Made by a program: the position numbers and the translations under genes. A stretch of DNA of 64,000 nt, taken from Pseudomonas yangonensis. Lineage in GTDB: Bacteria > Pseudomonadota > Gammaproteobacteria > Pseudomonadales > Pseudomonadaceae. This document shows, one piece after another, positions 27,956 to 35,442 of the stretch (the first letter of the stretch is position 1; each line of letters begins with the position of its first letter). Location of the stretch: contig NZ_BLJU01000005.1 in the NCBI RefSeq assembly GCF_009932725.1, forward strand, positions 434,001 to 498,000, read 5' to 3'. The notes below the pieces were generated by a model that did not search any database, had not been told where the DNA came from, and saw only the letters and a list, made by a program, of their open reading frames with translations.

Positions 27956-29043
27956 AAACCTCTCGCGTTCGTCTCGGCGACCTTTCCGTCGGCTTCACTC
28001 TGGCGCTGGCCGATGCACTGCGCGCCAAAGGCCGGCCGCCCGAGCCGCTGTTCGAGCAGTTCGGTCTGGATGCCGCCCGTCTGAGCGAACCAAGGGCGCG
28101 CCTGTCGATTCCCCGTTTCATGCGCCTCGGCCACAGCGCCATAACCTTGTGCGGCGATCCGGCATTGGGCCTGGACATGGGTCGCCACAGCCATCTGAGC
28201 CAGATCGGCCTGGCTGGCATCTGCGCCATGCAGGCGCCGGACCTGCGCGAAGCAGCGCGCACCCTGACCCGATTCGAACCGCTGTACGCCGCCAATTATC
28301 GAGGCCGTTCCGGTTTTCGCGAGGACGCCCGCGGCGCGTGGCTGCACTTCTATTCCATCAGCCCGTACAACGCCTATAACCGCTTCGTGGTGGATTCGGT
28401 GCTGGCAGGCTGGCAGACCAACCTGGGCCAGGTGGTCGATCGCGCCATCCTCCTGGAAAAGATCGAAATCGAATTTCCAGCGCCAGACTATGGCGAGCGC
28501 TACGAGGCGCTGTTCGGCTGCCCGGCAGAGTTCAGCGCTGGCGCCAACCGCCTGCGCCTGAGCAATGAAACCCTGGCGCTGCGCAACCCGCGGCATTGCC
28601 CCGGCACCTGGCGGCATCTTGTGGAGTTATGTGAACGCGAACTGGAGCAGCTGACCCGCACGCGAAGCCTGCGCGAACGGGTGATCCAGCTACTCGGCCC
28701 ATTGCTGCACGGGCACGAACCGGACCTGGATGAAGTCGCGCGCAGCCTGCACCTGCCGAGCTGGACGCTACGGCGCAGGCTAACTGAGGAAGGCACGCAG
28801 TTTCGCAGCATCCTCAACGATACCCGCCGCGACCTGGCCACGGCCTATATCCGTGACACCGAGCTGGCCTTCGGCGAGATCGCCTACCTGCTCGGCTTCG
28901 CCTCGGCCGAAGCCTTCCAGCGCGCCTTCAAACGCTGGCTGGGGCAAACGCCGGGTGACTACCGCCGCGCACAGCGCAGGGCGAGCGGTGAAGCTCAGAG
29001 CTCGGTGGCGTCGTCTTCGACATCAGCGTCGGACGCGTCCTGA
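27952..29043 (+). CDS. AraC family transcriptional regulator (arabinose-bd N-domain type)
   Basis: A 363-residue regulator. The N-terminal ligand-binding domain (about 15-205) is of the type found in OruR and similar Pseudomonas regulators; the C-terminal double helix-turn-helix spans about 240-340 (LDEVARSLHLPSWTLRRRL and IAYLLGFASAEAFQRAFKRW). A Ser/Ala-rich tail follows. Translation is coupled to the nitrilase-like gene through ATGA. Context suggests it controls fadH and its own operon through the tandem repeat at 26831; the ligand may be a fatty acid or acyl derivative (inference). Confidence 0.9.
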   Translation: MKTSRVRLGDLSVGFTLALADALRAKGRPPEPLFEQFGLDAARLSEPRARLSIPRFMRLGHSAITLCGDPALGLDMGRHSHLSQIGLAGICAMQAPDLREAARTLTRFEPLYAANYRGRSGFREDARGAWLHFYSISPYNAYNRFVVDSVLAGWQTNLGQVVDRAILLEKIEIEFPAPDYGERYEALFGCPAEFSAGANRLRLSNETLALRNPRHCPGTWRHLVELCERELEQLTRTRSLRERVIQLLGPLLHGHEPDLDEVARSLHLPSWTLRRRLTEEGTQFRSILNDTRRDLATAYIRDTELAFGEIAYLLGFASAEAFQRAFKRWLGQTPGDYRRAQRRASGEAQSSVASSSTSASDAS

Positions 29044-29087
29044 ACGAGGGCATCGCGCTCGAGCAGCTCTTCCTGATAATCGTCCAT
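28995..29087 (-). CDS. Small acidic 30-residue protein (MDDYQEELLE...)
   Basis: A short frame starting MDDYQEELLERDALVQ and ending in a run of Asp/Glu. It has a good ribosome binding site (GGAG, 8 bases before ATG) and a strongly acidic composition. It overlaps the last 49 bases of the AraC gene on the opposite strand. The site and composition argue that it is translated; I know of no function. Alternatively it is a chance frame antisense to the Ser/Ala tail of the regulator. Confidence 0.5.
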   Translation of the reverse strand: MDDYQEELLERDALVQDASDADVEDDATEL

Positions 29088-29179
29088 CGGGCATTCTCCT
29101 GGGTCATTTCGCCTGATCGATAGCAAGCTACTTTGCCCGCATGAAGGCAAGATGACGAAAAGTCGCAGGCAAAGAAAAA

Positions 29180-29203
29180 CCCGCTGATCTTGCGATCAGC
29201 GGG
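29180..29203 (-). terminator. Terminator of the tRNA operon
   Basis: Perfect 10-base stem CCCGCTGATC / GATCAGCGGG, loop TTGC, followed on the minus strand by TTTTTCTTT; 8 bases after the last tRNA-Asp. Confidence 0.9.
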
Positions 29204-29211
29204 CTTCTGTA

Positions 29212-29288
29212 TGGCGCAGCGGACGGGACTCGAACCCGCGACCCCCGGCGTGACAGGCCGGTATTCTAACCGACTGAACTACCGCTGC
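29212..29288 (-). tRNA. tRNA-Asp (GTC), copy 2
   Basis: A 77-base cloverleaf with encoded CCA, acceptor GCAGCGG/CCGCTGC, anticodon loop CCTGTCACG (anticodon GTC) and T-loop GGTTCGAGTCC. It is identical to the other copy 108 bases upstream. Confidence 0.97.
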
Positions 29289-29396
29289 GTGTCGGCTGGA
29301 CTTGCGTCCAAAGAACTCTTGAAACTCTGTAGCATCCGATAGCGCCCTTACGGGCCTTGCCATCTCGAACCGAGCCAAGCTCGATCCGGGAAATAA

Positions 29397-29473
29397 TGGC
29401 GCAGCGGACGGGACTCGAACCCGCGACCCCCGGCGTGACAGGCCGGTATTCTAACCGACTGAACTACCGCTGC
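29397..29473 (-). tRNA. tRNA-Asp (GTC), copy 1
   Basis: Same 77-base sequence as the downstream copy, anticodon GTC, CCA encoded. It is transcribed after tRNA-Val in one operon. Confidence 0.97.
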
Positions 29474-29505
29474 GCGTCGGCCGGACTTGCGTCCGAATTC
29501 GCTAA

Positions 29506-29581
29506 TGGTGGGTGGTGACGGGATCGAACCGCCGACCCTCTGCTTGTAAGGCAGATGCTCTCCCGGCTGAGCTAACCACCC
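29506..29581 (-). tRNA. tRNA-Val (TAC)
   Basis: A 76-base cloverleaf with acceptor GGGTGGT, D-loop AGCTCAGCCGGGAGAGC, anticodon loop CCTTACAAG (anticodon TAC) and encoded CCA. First gene of the tRNA operon. Confidence 0.97.
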
Positions 29582-29602
29582 ATGTGCCTTAGCGAGGCGC
29601 GC

Positions 29603-29631
29603 ACTTTATGCAGGTGGCGAAGCTAAGTCAA
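29603..29631 (-). promoter_or_regulatory. Sigma-70 promoter of the tRNA operon
   Basis: On the minus strand TTGACT and TAAAGT are separated by exactly 17 bases, followed by a GC-rich discriminator (GCGCGCC) typical of stringently controlled stable RNA promoters. The tRNA-Val gene begins 22 bases downstream. Confidence 0.82.
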
Positions 29632-29669
29632 CACCCTGCTTGAATTTTTTCTGAAAAAAGCGCGTCGAC

Positions 29670-30143
29670 TCAGTCCATCTCGCCGCACAGCTCGGCGGCC
29701 CTCAGCAACGCCGCCGTCAGATTGTGGCGCTCCCAATCGGCCAGCACGGCAAAACGCTGGTTGAACTCCGGCGGCATCAGTGAAGGCGCCTGCTGAATCA
29801 GCTCGCGGCCCGCATCACTTATCAGCAGCCATTGCCTTCGACGATCCTGATTGTCGCGCTGGCGCTGCAACAACCCATGCTCCTCAAGGCGATCGAGCAA
29901 ACCGGAAAGCGTCGCGGCCGTCAGGCTGACGCGGCTGCTGAGTACGCTGGCAGTCATGCGAGTCTCGCTGGCCAGTACCTGCAGGACCATCAACTGCATG
30001 GGGGTCAGACCGCCAAAACGGGCCAGACGCTTGGCGTGCACTTCCCCCGCCTGCTGCAGACGCCGCAGCGCCTGAAATAGTGGCATTTCAAAGGCCATGA
30101 CAGATGACAGATCTATTTCAGCAGGAACTTTTTTAGCTTCCAT
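29670..30143 (-). CDS. MarR family transcriptional regulator of the NAGGN locus
   Basis: A 157-residue winged-helix regulator. The recognition region LTAATLSGLLDRLEEHGLLQRQRDNQDRRRQWL is the MarR wing and DNA-reading helix (about 75-110). AAGGA lies 9 bases before the chosen ATG; a TTG three codons upstream is possible. It is divergent from asnO; the same order marR-asnO-ngg-M42 occurs in other pseudomonads. A 20-base palindrome in the shared promoter is a likely target. Confidence 0.9.
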   Translation of the reverse strand: MEAKKVPAEIDLSSVMAFEMPLFQALRRLQQAGEVHAKRLARFGGLTPMQLMVLQVLASETRMTASVLSSRVSLTAATLSGLLDRLEEHGLLQRQRDNQDRRRQWLLISDAGRELIQQAPSLMPPEFNQRFAVLADWERHNLTAALLRAAELCGEMD

Positions 30144-30173
30144 AAACACCAATCCTTAACCACCATTACTTTG

Positions 30174-30193
30174 ACATGAAAGCATTTTCTTGT
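30174..30193. promoter_or_regulatory. Palindromic operator candidate between marR and asnO
   Basis: ACAnGAAA-n4-TTTCnTGT is an imperfect 20-base palindrome whose left arm overlaps a TTGACA -35 element (30171-30176). Size and symmetry fit a MarR dimer site. Confidence 0.5.
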
Positions 30194-30251
30194 TTTGGTG
30201 TAAAAGGCTCGGCCACGAGCCACTCCCCAACGGCAACACCGGTAAGGAACT

Positions 30252-32021
30252 ATGTGCGGAATAGCTGGAGAACTACGTTTTGATCGACGCCCCGCGGACC
30301 TGGCGGCAGTCGAACGCATCACCCATCATCTCGCCCCTCGCGGCCCCGACGCCCACGGTTTTCATAGCCAGGGCCCCGTCGCCCTCGGCCACCGCCGCCT
30401 GAAGATCATGGATCTGGCCGAAGCTTCGGGCCAGCCGATGATCGACAGTGATCTCGGCCTGTCGATGGTGTTCAACGGCGCCATCTATAACTACCCCGAA
30501 CTGCGCAGCGAACTGGAAGCGCTGGGCTATCGCTTCTTCTCCGGCGGTGACACCGAGGTACTGCTCAAGGGTTATCACGCCTGGGGCGAAGCCTTGCTGC
30601 CCAAGCTCAACGGCATGTTCGCCTTCGCCGTCTGGGAACGCGACGCGCAGAGCCTATTCATCGCCCGCGACCGCCTCGGCGTCAAACCGCTGTACCTGTC
30701 ACGCACCGGCGAGCGCCTGCGTTTCGCCTCGTCGCTGCCAGCCCTGCTGCAGGGTGGCGATATCACCAAGACGCTCGATGCCGTCGCCCTCAATCATTAT
30801 CTGAACTTCCATGCCGTAGTGCCGGCGCCGCGCACCATCCTGGCGGGTGTTGAAAAACTGCCGCCGGCCACCTGGATGCGCGTCGATGCCGACGGCAAGA
30901 TCGAGCAGAAGACCTGGTGGTCCCTGCAGTTCGGCCCGCTAGGCGATGAAGCGGCGTACGGCCTGGAAGAATGGCGCGACCTGACGCTGGAAACCATGCG
31001 CGAAGCCGTGGCCATTCGTCAGCGTGCCGCCGTCGACGTTGGTGTACTGCTCTCCGGTGGCGTCGACTCGAGCATGCTGGTCGGCCTGCTGCGCGAAGCC
31101 GGCGTGGAGAATCTGCTGACCTTCTCCATCGGTTTCCAGGATGCCGGTGGCGAGCGTGGCGACGAGTTCCAGTATTCGGACCTGATCGCCCAGCGCTTTG
31201 CCACCCGTCACCATCAGTTGCGTATCGGCGAGCACGAGATTCTCGATCAACTGCCGCAGGCCTTCCGTGCCATGAGCGAGCCGATGGTCAGCCACGACTG
31301 CATCGCCTTCTACCTGCTCTCGCGCGAAGTGGCCAAGCACTGCAAGGTGGTACAGAGCGGCCAGGGCGCCGACGAACTGTTCGCCGGCTACCACTGGTAC
31401 CCGCAGGTCGACGGCGCCAAGGATGCCTTCGCCGCCTACCGCGCCGCCTTCTTCGACCGCGAGCACGACGAGTACGCCGCCTGCGTGCAACCCGCCTGGC
31501 TGACCGGCGACATGGCCGGCGAGTTCGTTCGCGAGCACTTCGCCATGCCGGGCGCCGACGCCGCAGTGGACAAGGCGCTACGCCTGGACAGCACGGTGAT
31601 GCTGGTCGATGACCCGGTCAAGCGCGTGGACAACATGACCATGGCCTGGGGCCTGGAGGCGCGCACACCGTTCCTCGACTACCGCGTGGCCGAGCTGTCG
31701 GCGCGTATCCCGGCACAGTTCAAGCTGCCTGAAGGCGGCAAGTACGTGCTCAAGGAAGCGGCGCGCAAGGTCATCCCCAGCGAGGTGATCGACCGGCCCA
31801 AGGGTTACTTCCCGGTACCGGGTCTCAAGTACCTGGAAGGCGCCACCCTCGGCTGGGTGCGCGACCTGCTGCTCGACCCCAGCCAGGATCGCGGCCTGTT
31901 CAACCCGAACATGCTCGACCAGTTGTTGACTAATCCAGAGAGCCAGCTCACCCCCCTGCGCGGCTCCAAGCTGTGGCAGTTGGCGGCGCTCAACCTGTGG
32001 CTGAGCGAGCAGGGTCTGTAA
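30252..32021 (+). CDS. asnO: N-acetylglutaminylglutamine amidotransferase (NAGGN synthesis)
   Basis: A 589-residue asparagine-synthetase-like protein. The nucleophile Cys2 follows Met in MCGIAGEL; the glutaminase domain runs to about 210, then the synthetase domain with the PP-loop LLSGGVDSS (about 265). In the osmolyte pathway it amidates N-acetylglutaminylglutamine to the dipeptide amide NAGGN, a compatible solute known in Pseudomonas and Sinorhizobium. Next to ngg and an M42 peptidase it is this subgroup and not general AsnB. AAGGA lies 5 bases before the ATG. Confidence 0.92.
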   Translation: MCGIAGELRFDRRPADLAAVERITHHLAPRGPDAHGFHSQGPVALGHRRLKIMDLAEASGQPMIDSDLGLSMVFNGAIYNYPELRSELEALGYRFFSGGDTEVLLKGYHAWGEALLPKLNGMFAFAVWERDAQSLFIARDRLGVKPLYLSRTGERLRFASSLPALLQGGDITKTLDAVALNHYLNFHAVVPAPRTILAGVEKLPPATWMRVDADGKIEQKTWWSLQFGPLGDEAAYGLEEWRDLTLETMREAVAIRQRAAVDVGVLLSGGVDSSMLVGLLREAGVENLLTFSIGFQDAGGERGDEFQYSDLIAQRFATRHHQLRIGEHEILDQLPQAFRAMSEPMVSHDCIAFYLLSREVAKHCKVVQSGQGADELFAGYHWYPQVDGAKDAFAAYRAAFFDREHDEYAACVQPAWLTGDMAGEFVREHFAMPGADAAVDKALRLDSTVMLVDDPVKRVDNMTMAWGLEARTPFLDYRVAELSARIPAQFKLPEGGKYVLKEAARKVIPSEVIDRPKGYFPVPGLKYLEGATLGWVRDLLLDPSQDRGLFNPNMLDQLLTNPESQLTPLRGSKLWQLAALNLWLSEQGL

Positions 32022-32066
32022 CTGAGACGGAGCGGCCTTTTGGCCGCTCTTGCAGGATCAATGGTC

Positions 32067-32088
32067 GTAGCCCGGTAAAGCCGGGATT
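32067..32088. repeat. Diverged REP-like element between asnO and ngg
   Basis: GTAGCCCGGTAAAGCCGGGATT is a variant of the palindromic family at 3861 and 19189. It lies inside the operon, where its hairpin could stabilise the asnO message or reduce downstream expression. Confidence 0.6.
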
Positions 32089-32151
32089 TGTCGCGACTCA
32101 ATGACGATCCGGCTCAGACCGGACGTAGTGAACACGGACAGGGACTATTCC

Positions 32152-33891
32152 ATGCGCTCCACTGCCTTCAACCAACGCCTGCTGCGCGGCCAGACGCCCT
32201 CCTACGAACGTCTGCAAGCGCGCCTGGCCGAAGACCACGCCAGCCAGCCAAGCCAGCCGCAGGCCATCCATTGCGGCTGGGGCCGCCTGCTGATCGGCCA
32301 TACTTACCCGGACCCCACCGTGCTGGCCGAGGCGCTGCTCGCCGAGCAACCCGGCGAGCGCGATATCGCCCTGTATGTCGCCGCACCGCACCAGGTGCTG
32401 GCCCATGCGCCGCAGCAACTGTTTCTCGACCCTTCCGACACGCTGCGCCTGTGGTTCACCGACTACCGTCCGGCACGGCGCATTTTCCGGGGTTTTCGCA
32501 TTCGCCGGGCGCAGAACGAGGCAGACTGGCAGGCCATCAACTGCCTGTATCAAACCCGCAACATGTTGCCGATCGACCCGGCCAAGCTCACGCCCTACAA
32601 CGAAGGCGGCCCGACCTATTGGCTGGCGGAGGATGAAGACAGTGGCGACGTGATCGGCAGCGTCATGGGGCTCAACCACCAACGGGCCTTCCGCGACCCG
32701 GAAAACGGTAGCAGCCTGTGGTGCCTGGCAGTAGCCCCCCAGTGCAGCCGCCCTGGCGTCGGTGAAGTACTGGTGCGTCACCTGATCGAGCACGGCATGA
32801 GTCGCGGGCTGAGCTATCTTGATCTGTCGGTGCTGCACGACAACAAGCAGGCCAAGCGCCTCTACGCCAAACTGGGTTTTCGCGAGCTGCAGACCTTCAG
32901 TCTCAAGCGCAAGAACGGCATCAACCAGCCGCTGTTCCTCGGGCCGGGCCCGCAGGCCGAGCTCAACCCTTACGCACGCATCATCGTTGACGAGGCGCTG
33001 CGCCGCGGTATCGAGGTGCAGGTGGACGACGCAGAAGCCGGGTTGTTCACCCTCAGCCACGGCGGTCGGCGCATCCGCTGCCGGGAATCGCTGTGCGACC
33101 TGACCAGCGCTGTGAGCATGACTCTGTGCCAGGACAAACGCCTGACCCACCGTGCCCTCTCGCGCGCCGGTCTAAGCGTGCCGGCCCAGCGTCTGGCCGG
33201 CAGTGCGGAGGACAACGCCACCTTCCTCGCCGAGCACGGCTCGGTGGTGGTCAAACCGGTTGACGGCGAACAGGGCCAGGGCGTGGCGGTCGACCTGCGC
33301 ACGCCGGGTGAAGTGCAGGAAGCCATTGAGCGCGCCCGCGTGTTCGACCAGCGCGTGCTGCTGGAGAGCTATCACGAGGGGCACGATCTGCGCATCCTGG
33401 TGATCGGCTACGAAGTGGTGGCTGCCGCCATTCGTCGCCCGGCCGAGATCCTCGGCGATGGTCGCCATAGCATCGGCGAGCTGATCGATGCCCAAAGCCG
33501 TCGTCGTCAGGCCGCCACCGGCGGCGAAAGCCGCATTCCCAAGGACGCCGAAACCCTGCGAACCCTGCACGGTGCCGGCCTCGACTACGACAGCGTATTG
33601 CCGGCAGGCCAGCGCCTGGCGGTACGCAAGACAGCCAACCTGCACACCGGCGGCACTCTGGAAGACGTCACCGCGGTTCTCCATCCCGCTCTGCGCGACG
33701 CGGCAATCAAAGCCGCGCGAGCCCTGGAAATCCCGGTGGTCGGCCTCGACCTGCTGGTGCCGGCGGCCGACCAGCCCGACTACGTGTTCATCGAGGCCAA
33801 CGAACGGGCCGGTCTGGCAAACCACGAGCCGCAGCCGACGGCCGAGCGCTTCGTCGACCTGCTGTTCCCGCTAAGCCAGGCAACGAGCTGA
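32152..33891 (+). CDS. ngg: N-acetylglutaminylglutamine synthetase (GNAT plus ATP-grasp)
   Basis: A 579-residue bifunctional protein. A GNAT acetyltransferase domain spans about 110-280 (VAPQCSRPGVGEVLV acetyl-CoA loop), and an ATP-grasp ligase domain about 330-575 (VVVKPVDGEQGQGV, FIEANERAGL). It acetylates glutamine/glutamate and joins a second residue to give the dipeptide that AsnO amidates. I chose MRSTAFNQ: AGGGA lies about 8 bases upstream and homologues begin there; an in-frame ATG 17 codons earlier lies beside the REP. Confidence 0.92.
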   Translation: MRSTAFNQRLLRGQTPSYERLQARLAEDHASQPSQPQAIHCGWGRLLIGHTYPDPTVLAEALLAEQPGERDIALYVAAPHQVLAHAPQQLFLDPSDTLRLWFTDYRPARRIFRGFRIRRAQNEADWQAINCLYQTRNMLPIDPAKLTPYNEGGPTYWLAEDEDSGDVIGSVMGLNHQRAFRDPENGSSLWCLAVAPQCSRPGVGEVLVRHLIEHGMSRGLSYLDLSVLHDNKQAKRLYAKLGFRELQTFSLKRKNGINQPLFLGPGPQAELNPYARIIVDEALRRGIEVQVDDAEAGLFTLSHGGRRIRCRESLCDLTSAVSMTLCQDKRLTHRALSRAGLSVPAQRLAGSAEDNATFLAEHGSVVVKPVDGEQGQGVAVDLRTPGEVQEAIERARVFDQRVLLESYHEGHDLRILVIGYEVVAAAIRRPAEILGDGRHSIGELIDAQSRRRQAATGGESRIPKDAETLRTLHGAGLDYDSVLPAGQRLAVRKTANLHTGGTLEDVTAVLHPALRDAAIKAARALEIPVVGLDLLVPAADQPDYVFIEANERAGLANHEPQPTAERFVDLLFPLSQATS

Positions 33892-33906
33892 ACACTCTCC
33901 CCCCGG

Positions 33907-33930
33907 CCCTCTCCCGCACAAGGGAGAGGG
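33907..33930. repeat. Intra-operon hairpin CCCTCTCCC/GGGAGAGGG
   Basis: Perfect 9-base arms around GCACAA between ngg and the peptidase gene. This purine/pyrimidine hairpin occurs as a dispersed repeat in many proteobacteria; no T-run follows. Confidence 0.6.
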
Positions 33931-33954
33931 GCAATCCGAACGCGAGGAGCTTGC

Positions 33955-35154
33955 ATGCAACAGTTACCCGAACCTGATCTGGACTACCTGCAGAAGGTAC
34001 TGCTGGAGATGCTCGCCATCCCCAGTCCTACCGGTTTCACCGACACCATCGTGCGCTACGTAGCCGAACGCCTCGAAGAGCTGGAAATCCCCTTCGAGCT
34101 GACCCGCCGCGGCACCATCCGCGCCACCCTGCGTGGGCGTCAGAGCGAGTACGAACGTTTCGACCGTGCCGTTTCCGTGCACCTCGACACCATTGGCGCC
34201 ATCGTCCGCGAGATCAAGGACAACGGCCGTCTCGGCCTGGCGCCGGTGGGCTGCTGGTCGAGCCGCTTCGCCGAAGGCAGTCGCGTCAGCCTGTTCACCG
34301 ACAACGGCGTGATTCGCGGCAGCGTGCTGCCGCTGATGGCCTCCGGGCACGCCTTCAACACCGCCGTCGACACCATGCCGATCAGTTGGGACCACGTCGA
34401 GCTGCGCCTGGACGCCTACTGCGCCACCCGTGCCGATTGCGATTCACTCGGCGTTTGCGTGGGTGATTTCGTCGCCTTCGATCCGCTGCCGGAGTTCTCC
34501 GAAAGCGGACATATCAGCGCCCGTCACCTCGATGACAAGGCTGGCGCCGCAGCGCTGCTGGCGTCACTCAAGGCGATTCGCGATCAGGGCCTGCAACCGA
34601 TGATCGACTGCCACCCGCTGTTTACCATCACCGAGGAAGTCGGCTCCGGCGCCGCCGCTGCCCTGCCCTGGGATGTCAGCGAGTTCGTCGGCATCGATAT
34701 CGCACCGGTCGCACCGGGCCAGCAATCCAGCGAACATGCGGTCAGCGTGGCCATGCAGGACTCCGGCGGGCCCTACGACTATCACCTGTCACGTCAGTTG
34801 CTGCGCCTGGCTGCCGAACAGGAGGTGCCGGTGCGCCGTGATCTGTTCCGTTACTACCACAGCGATGCGCAATCGGCCGTCACCGCCGGCCATGACATTC
34901 GCACGGCACTGCTGGCCTTCGGCTGCGACGCCACCCATGGCTACGAGCGCACCCATATCGACAGCCTCAAGGCCTTAAGCCGCCTGCTCACTGCCTACAT
35001 GATGAGCCCGCCGGTATTCGCCAGCGACGCCCAGCCGGCCCAGGGTTCGCTGGAGCGTTTCAGCCATCAGTTGGAGCACGATGCACAGATGGAAAGCGAC
35101 ACCCGTGTTCCTCCCGTGGACAGCCTGGTTGGCCAACATGATCGCGACGCTTGA
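33955..35154 (+). CDS. M42 family metallopeptidase of the NAGGN system
   Basis: A 399-residue di-metal aminopeptidase-like protein. Metal-ligand motifs are visible: SVHLDTIGA (His/Asp), HLDDKAGAA (Asp), TEEVGSGAA (Glu pair), FVGIDIAP (Asp) and a C-terminal THGYERTH (His). The group always accompanies asnO and ngg; it could break down NAGGN on return to low osmolarity, or process a precursor (inference). GAGGAG precedes the ATG by 7 bases. It ends the operon before a strong terminator. Confidence 0.88.
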   Translation: MQQLPEPDLDYLQKVLLEMLAIPSPTGFTDTIVRYVAERLEELEIPFELTRRGTIRATLRGRQSEYERFDRAVSVHLDTIGAIVREIKDNGRLGLAPVGCWSSRFAEGSRVSLFTDNGVIRGSVLPLMASGHAFNTAVDTMPISWDHVELRLDAYCATRADCDSLGVCVGDFVAFDPLPEFSESGHISARHLDDKAGAAALLASLKAIRDQGLQPMIDCHPLFTITEEVGSGAAAALPWDVSEFVGIDIAPVAPGQQSSEHAVSVAMQDSGGPYDYHLSRQLLRLAAEQEVPVRRDLFRYYHSDAQSAVTAGHDIRTALLAFGCDATHGYERTHIDSLKALSRLLTAYMMSPPVFASDAQPAQGSLERFSHQLEHDAQMESDTRVPPVDSLVGQHDRDA

Positions 35155-35195
35155 AGGCTGCGACACATAGAGGCAAAGTGACGCGCAAGGACCCA

Positions 35196-35218
35196 GGGGA
35201 GCTTCAGCTCCCCTTTTT
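35196..35218 (+). terminator. Terminator of the NAGGN operon
   Basis: Perfect 7-base stem GGGGAGC / GCTCCCC, loop TTCA, followed by TTTTT; about 40 bases after the M42 stop. Confidence 0.9.
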
Positions 35219-35442
35219 ATGGCCAGCGTTCGCGGTCAGCTACCCTAAGGATGTCGCCACGTGACGTTACAAAGGAATGACTCCCGCTCTGCTGAACGGC
35301 CCTTTGAAAAGGCTTTTAGCAAGCCGAGCTAGGATCAGGTCGAGAAACGCGCGGTGCGTGGCGGTGCACGGACATTTCGAGGCTGTTTTCAACGCAGCAC
35401 GGCCACGCGCAACGATTTGCAGACACTTTCTGAGGTTCACGG

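Noticed and set aside
29212..29581. Genomic island boundary at the tRNA cluster
   Set aside because: No integrase, no repeated tRNA 3' end at a distance, and neighbouring genes are normal Pseudomonas genes.
35277..35442. Small ORFs upstream of the hybrid kinase
   Set aside because: The frames run into the kinase gene in other phases and lack ribosome sites; GAGG before the kinase ATG is the only good signal.
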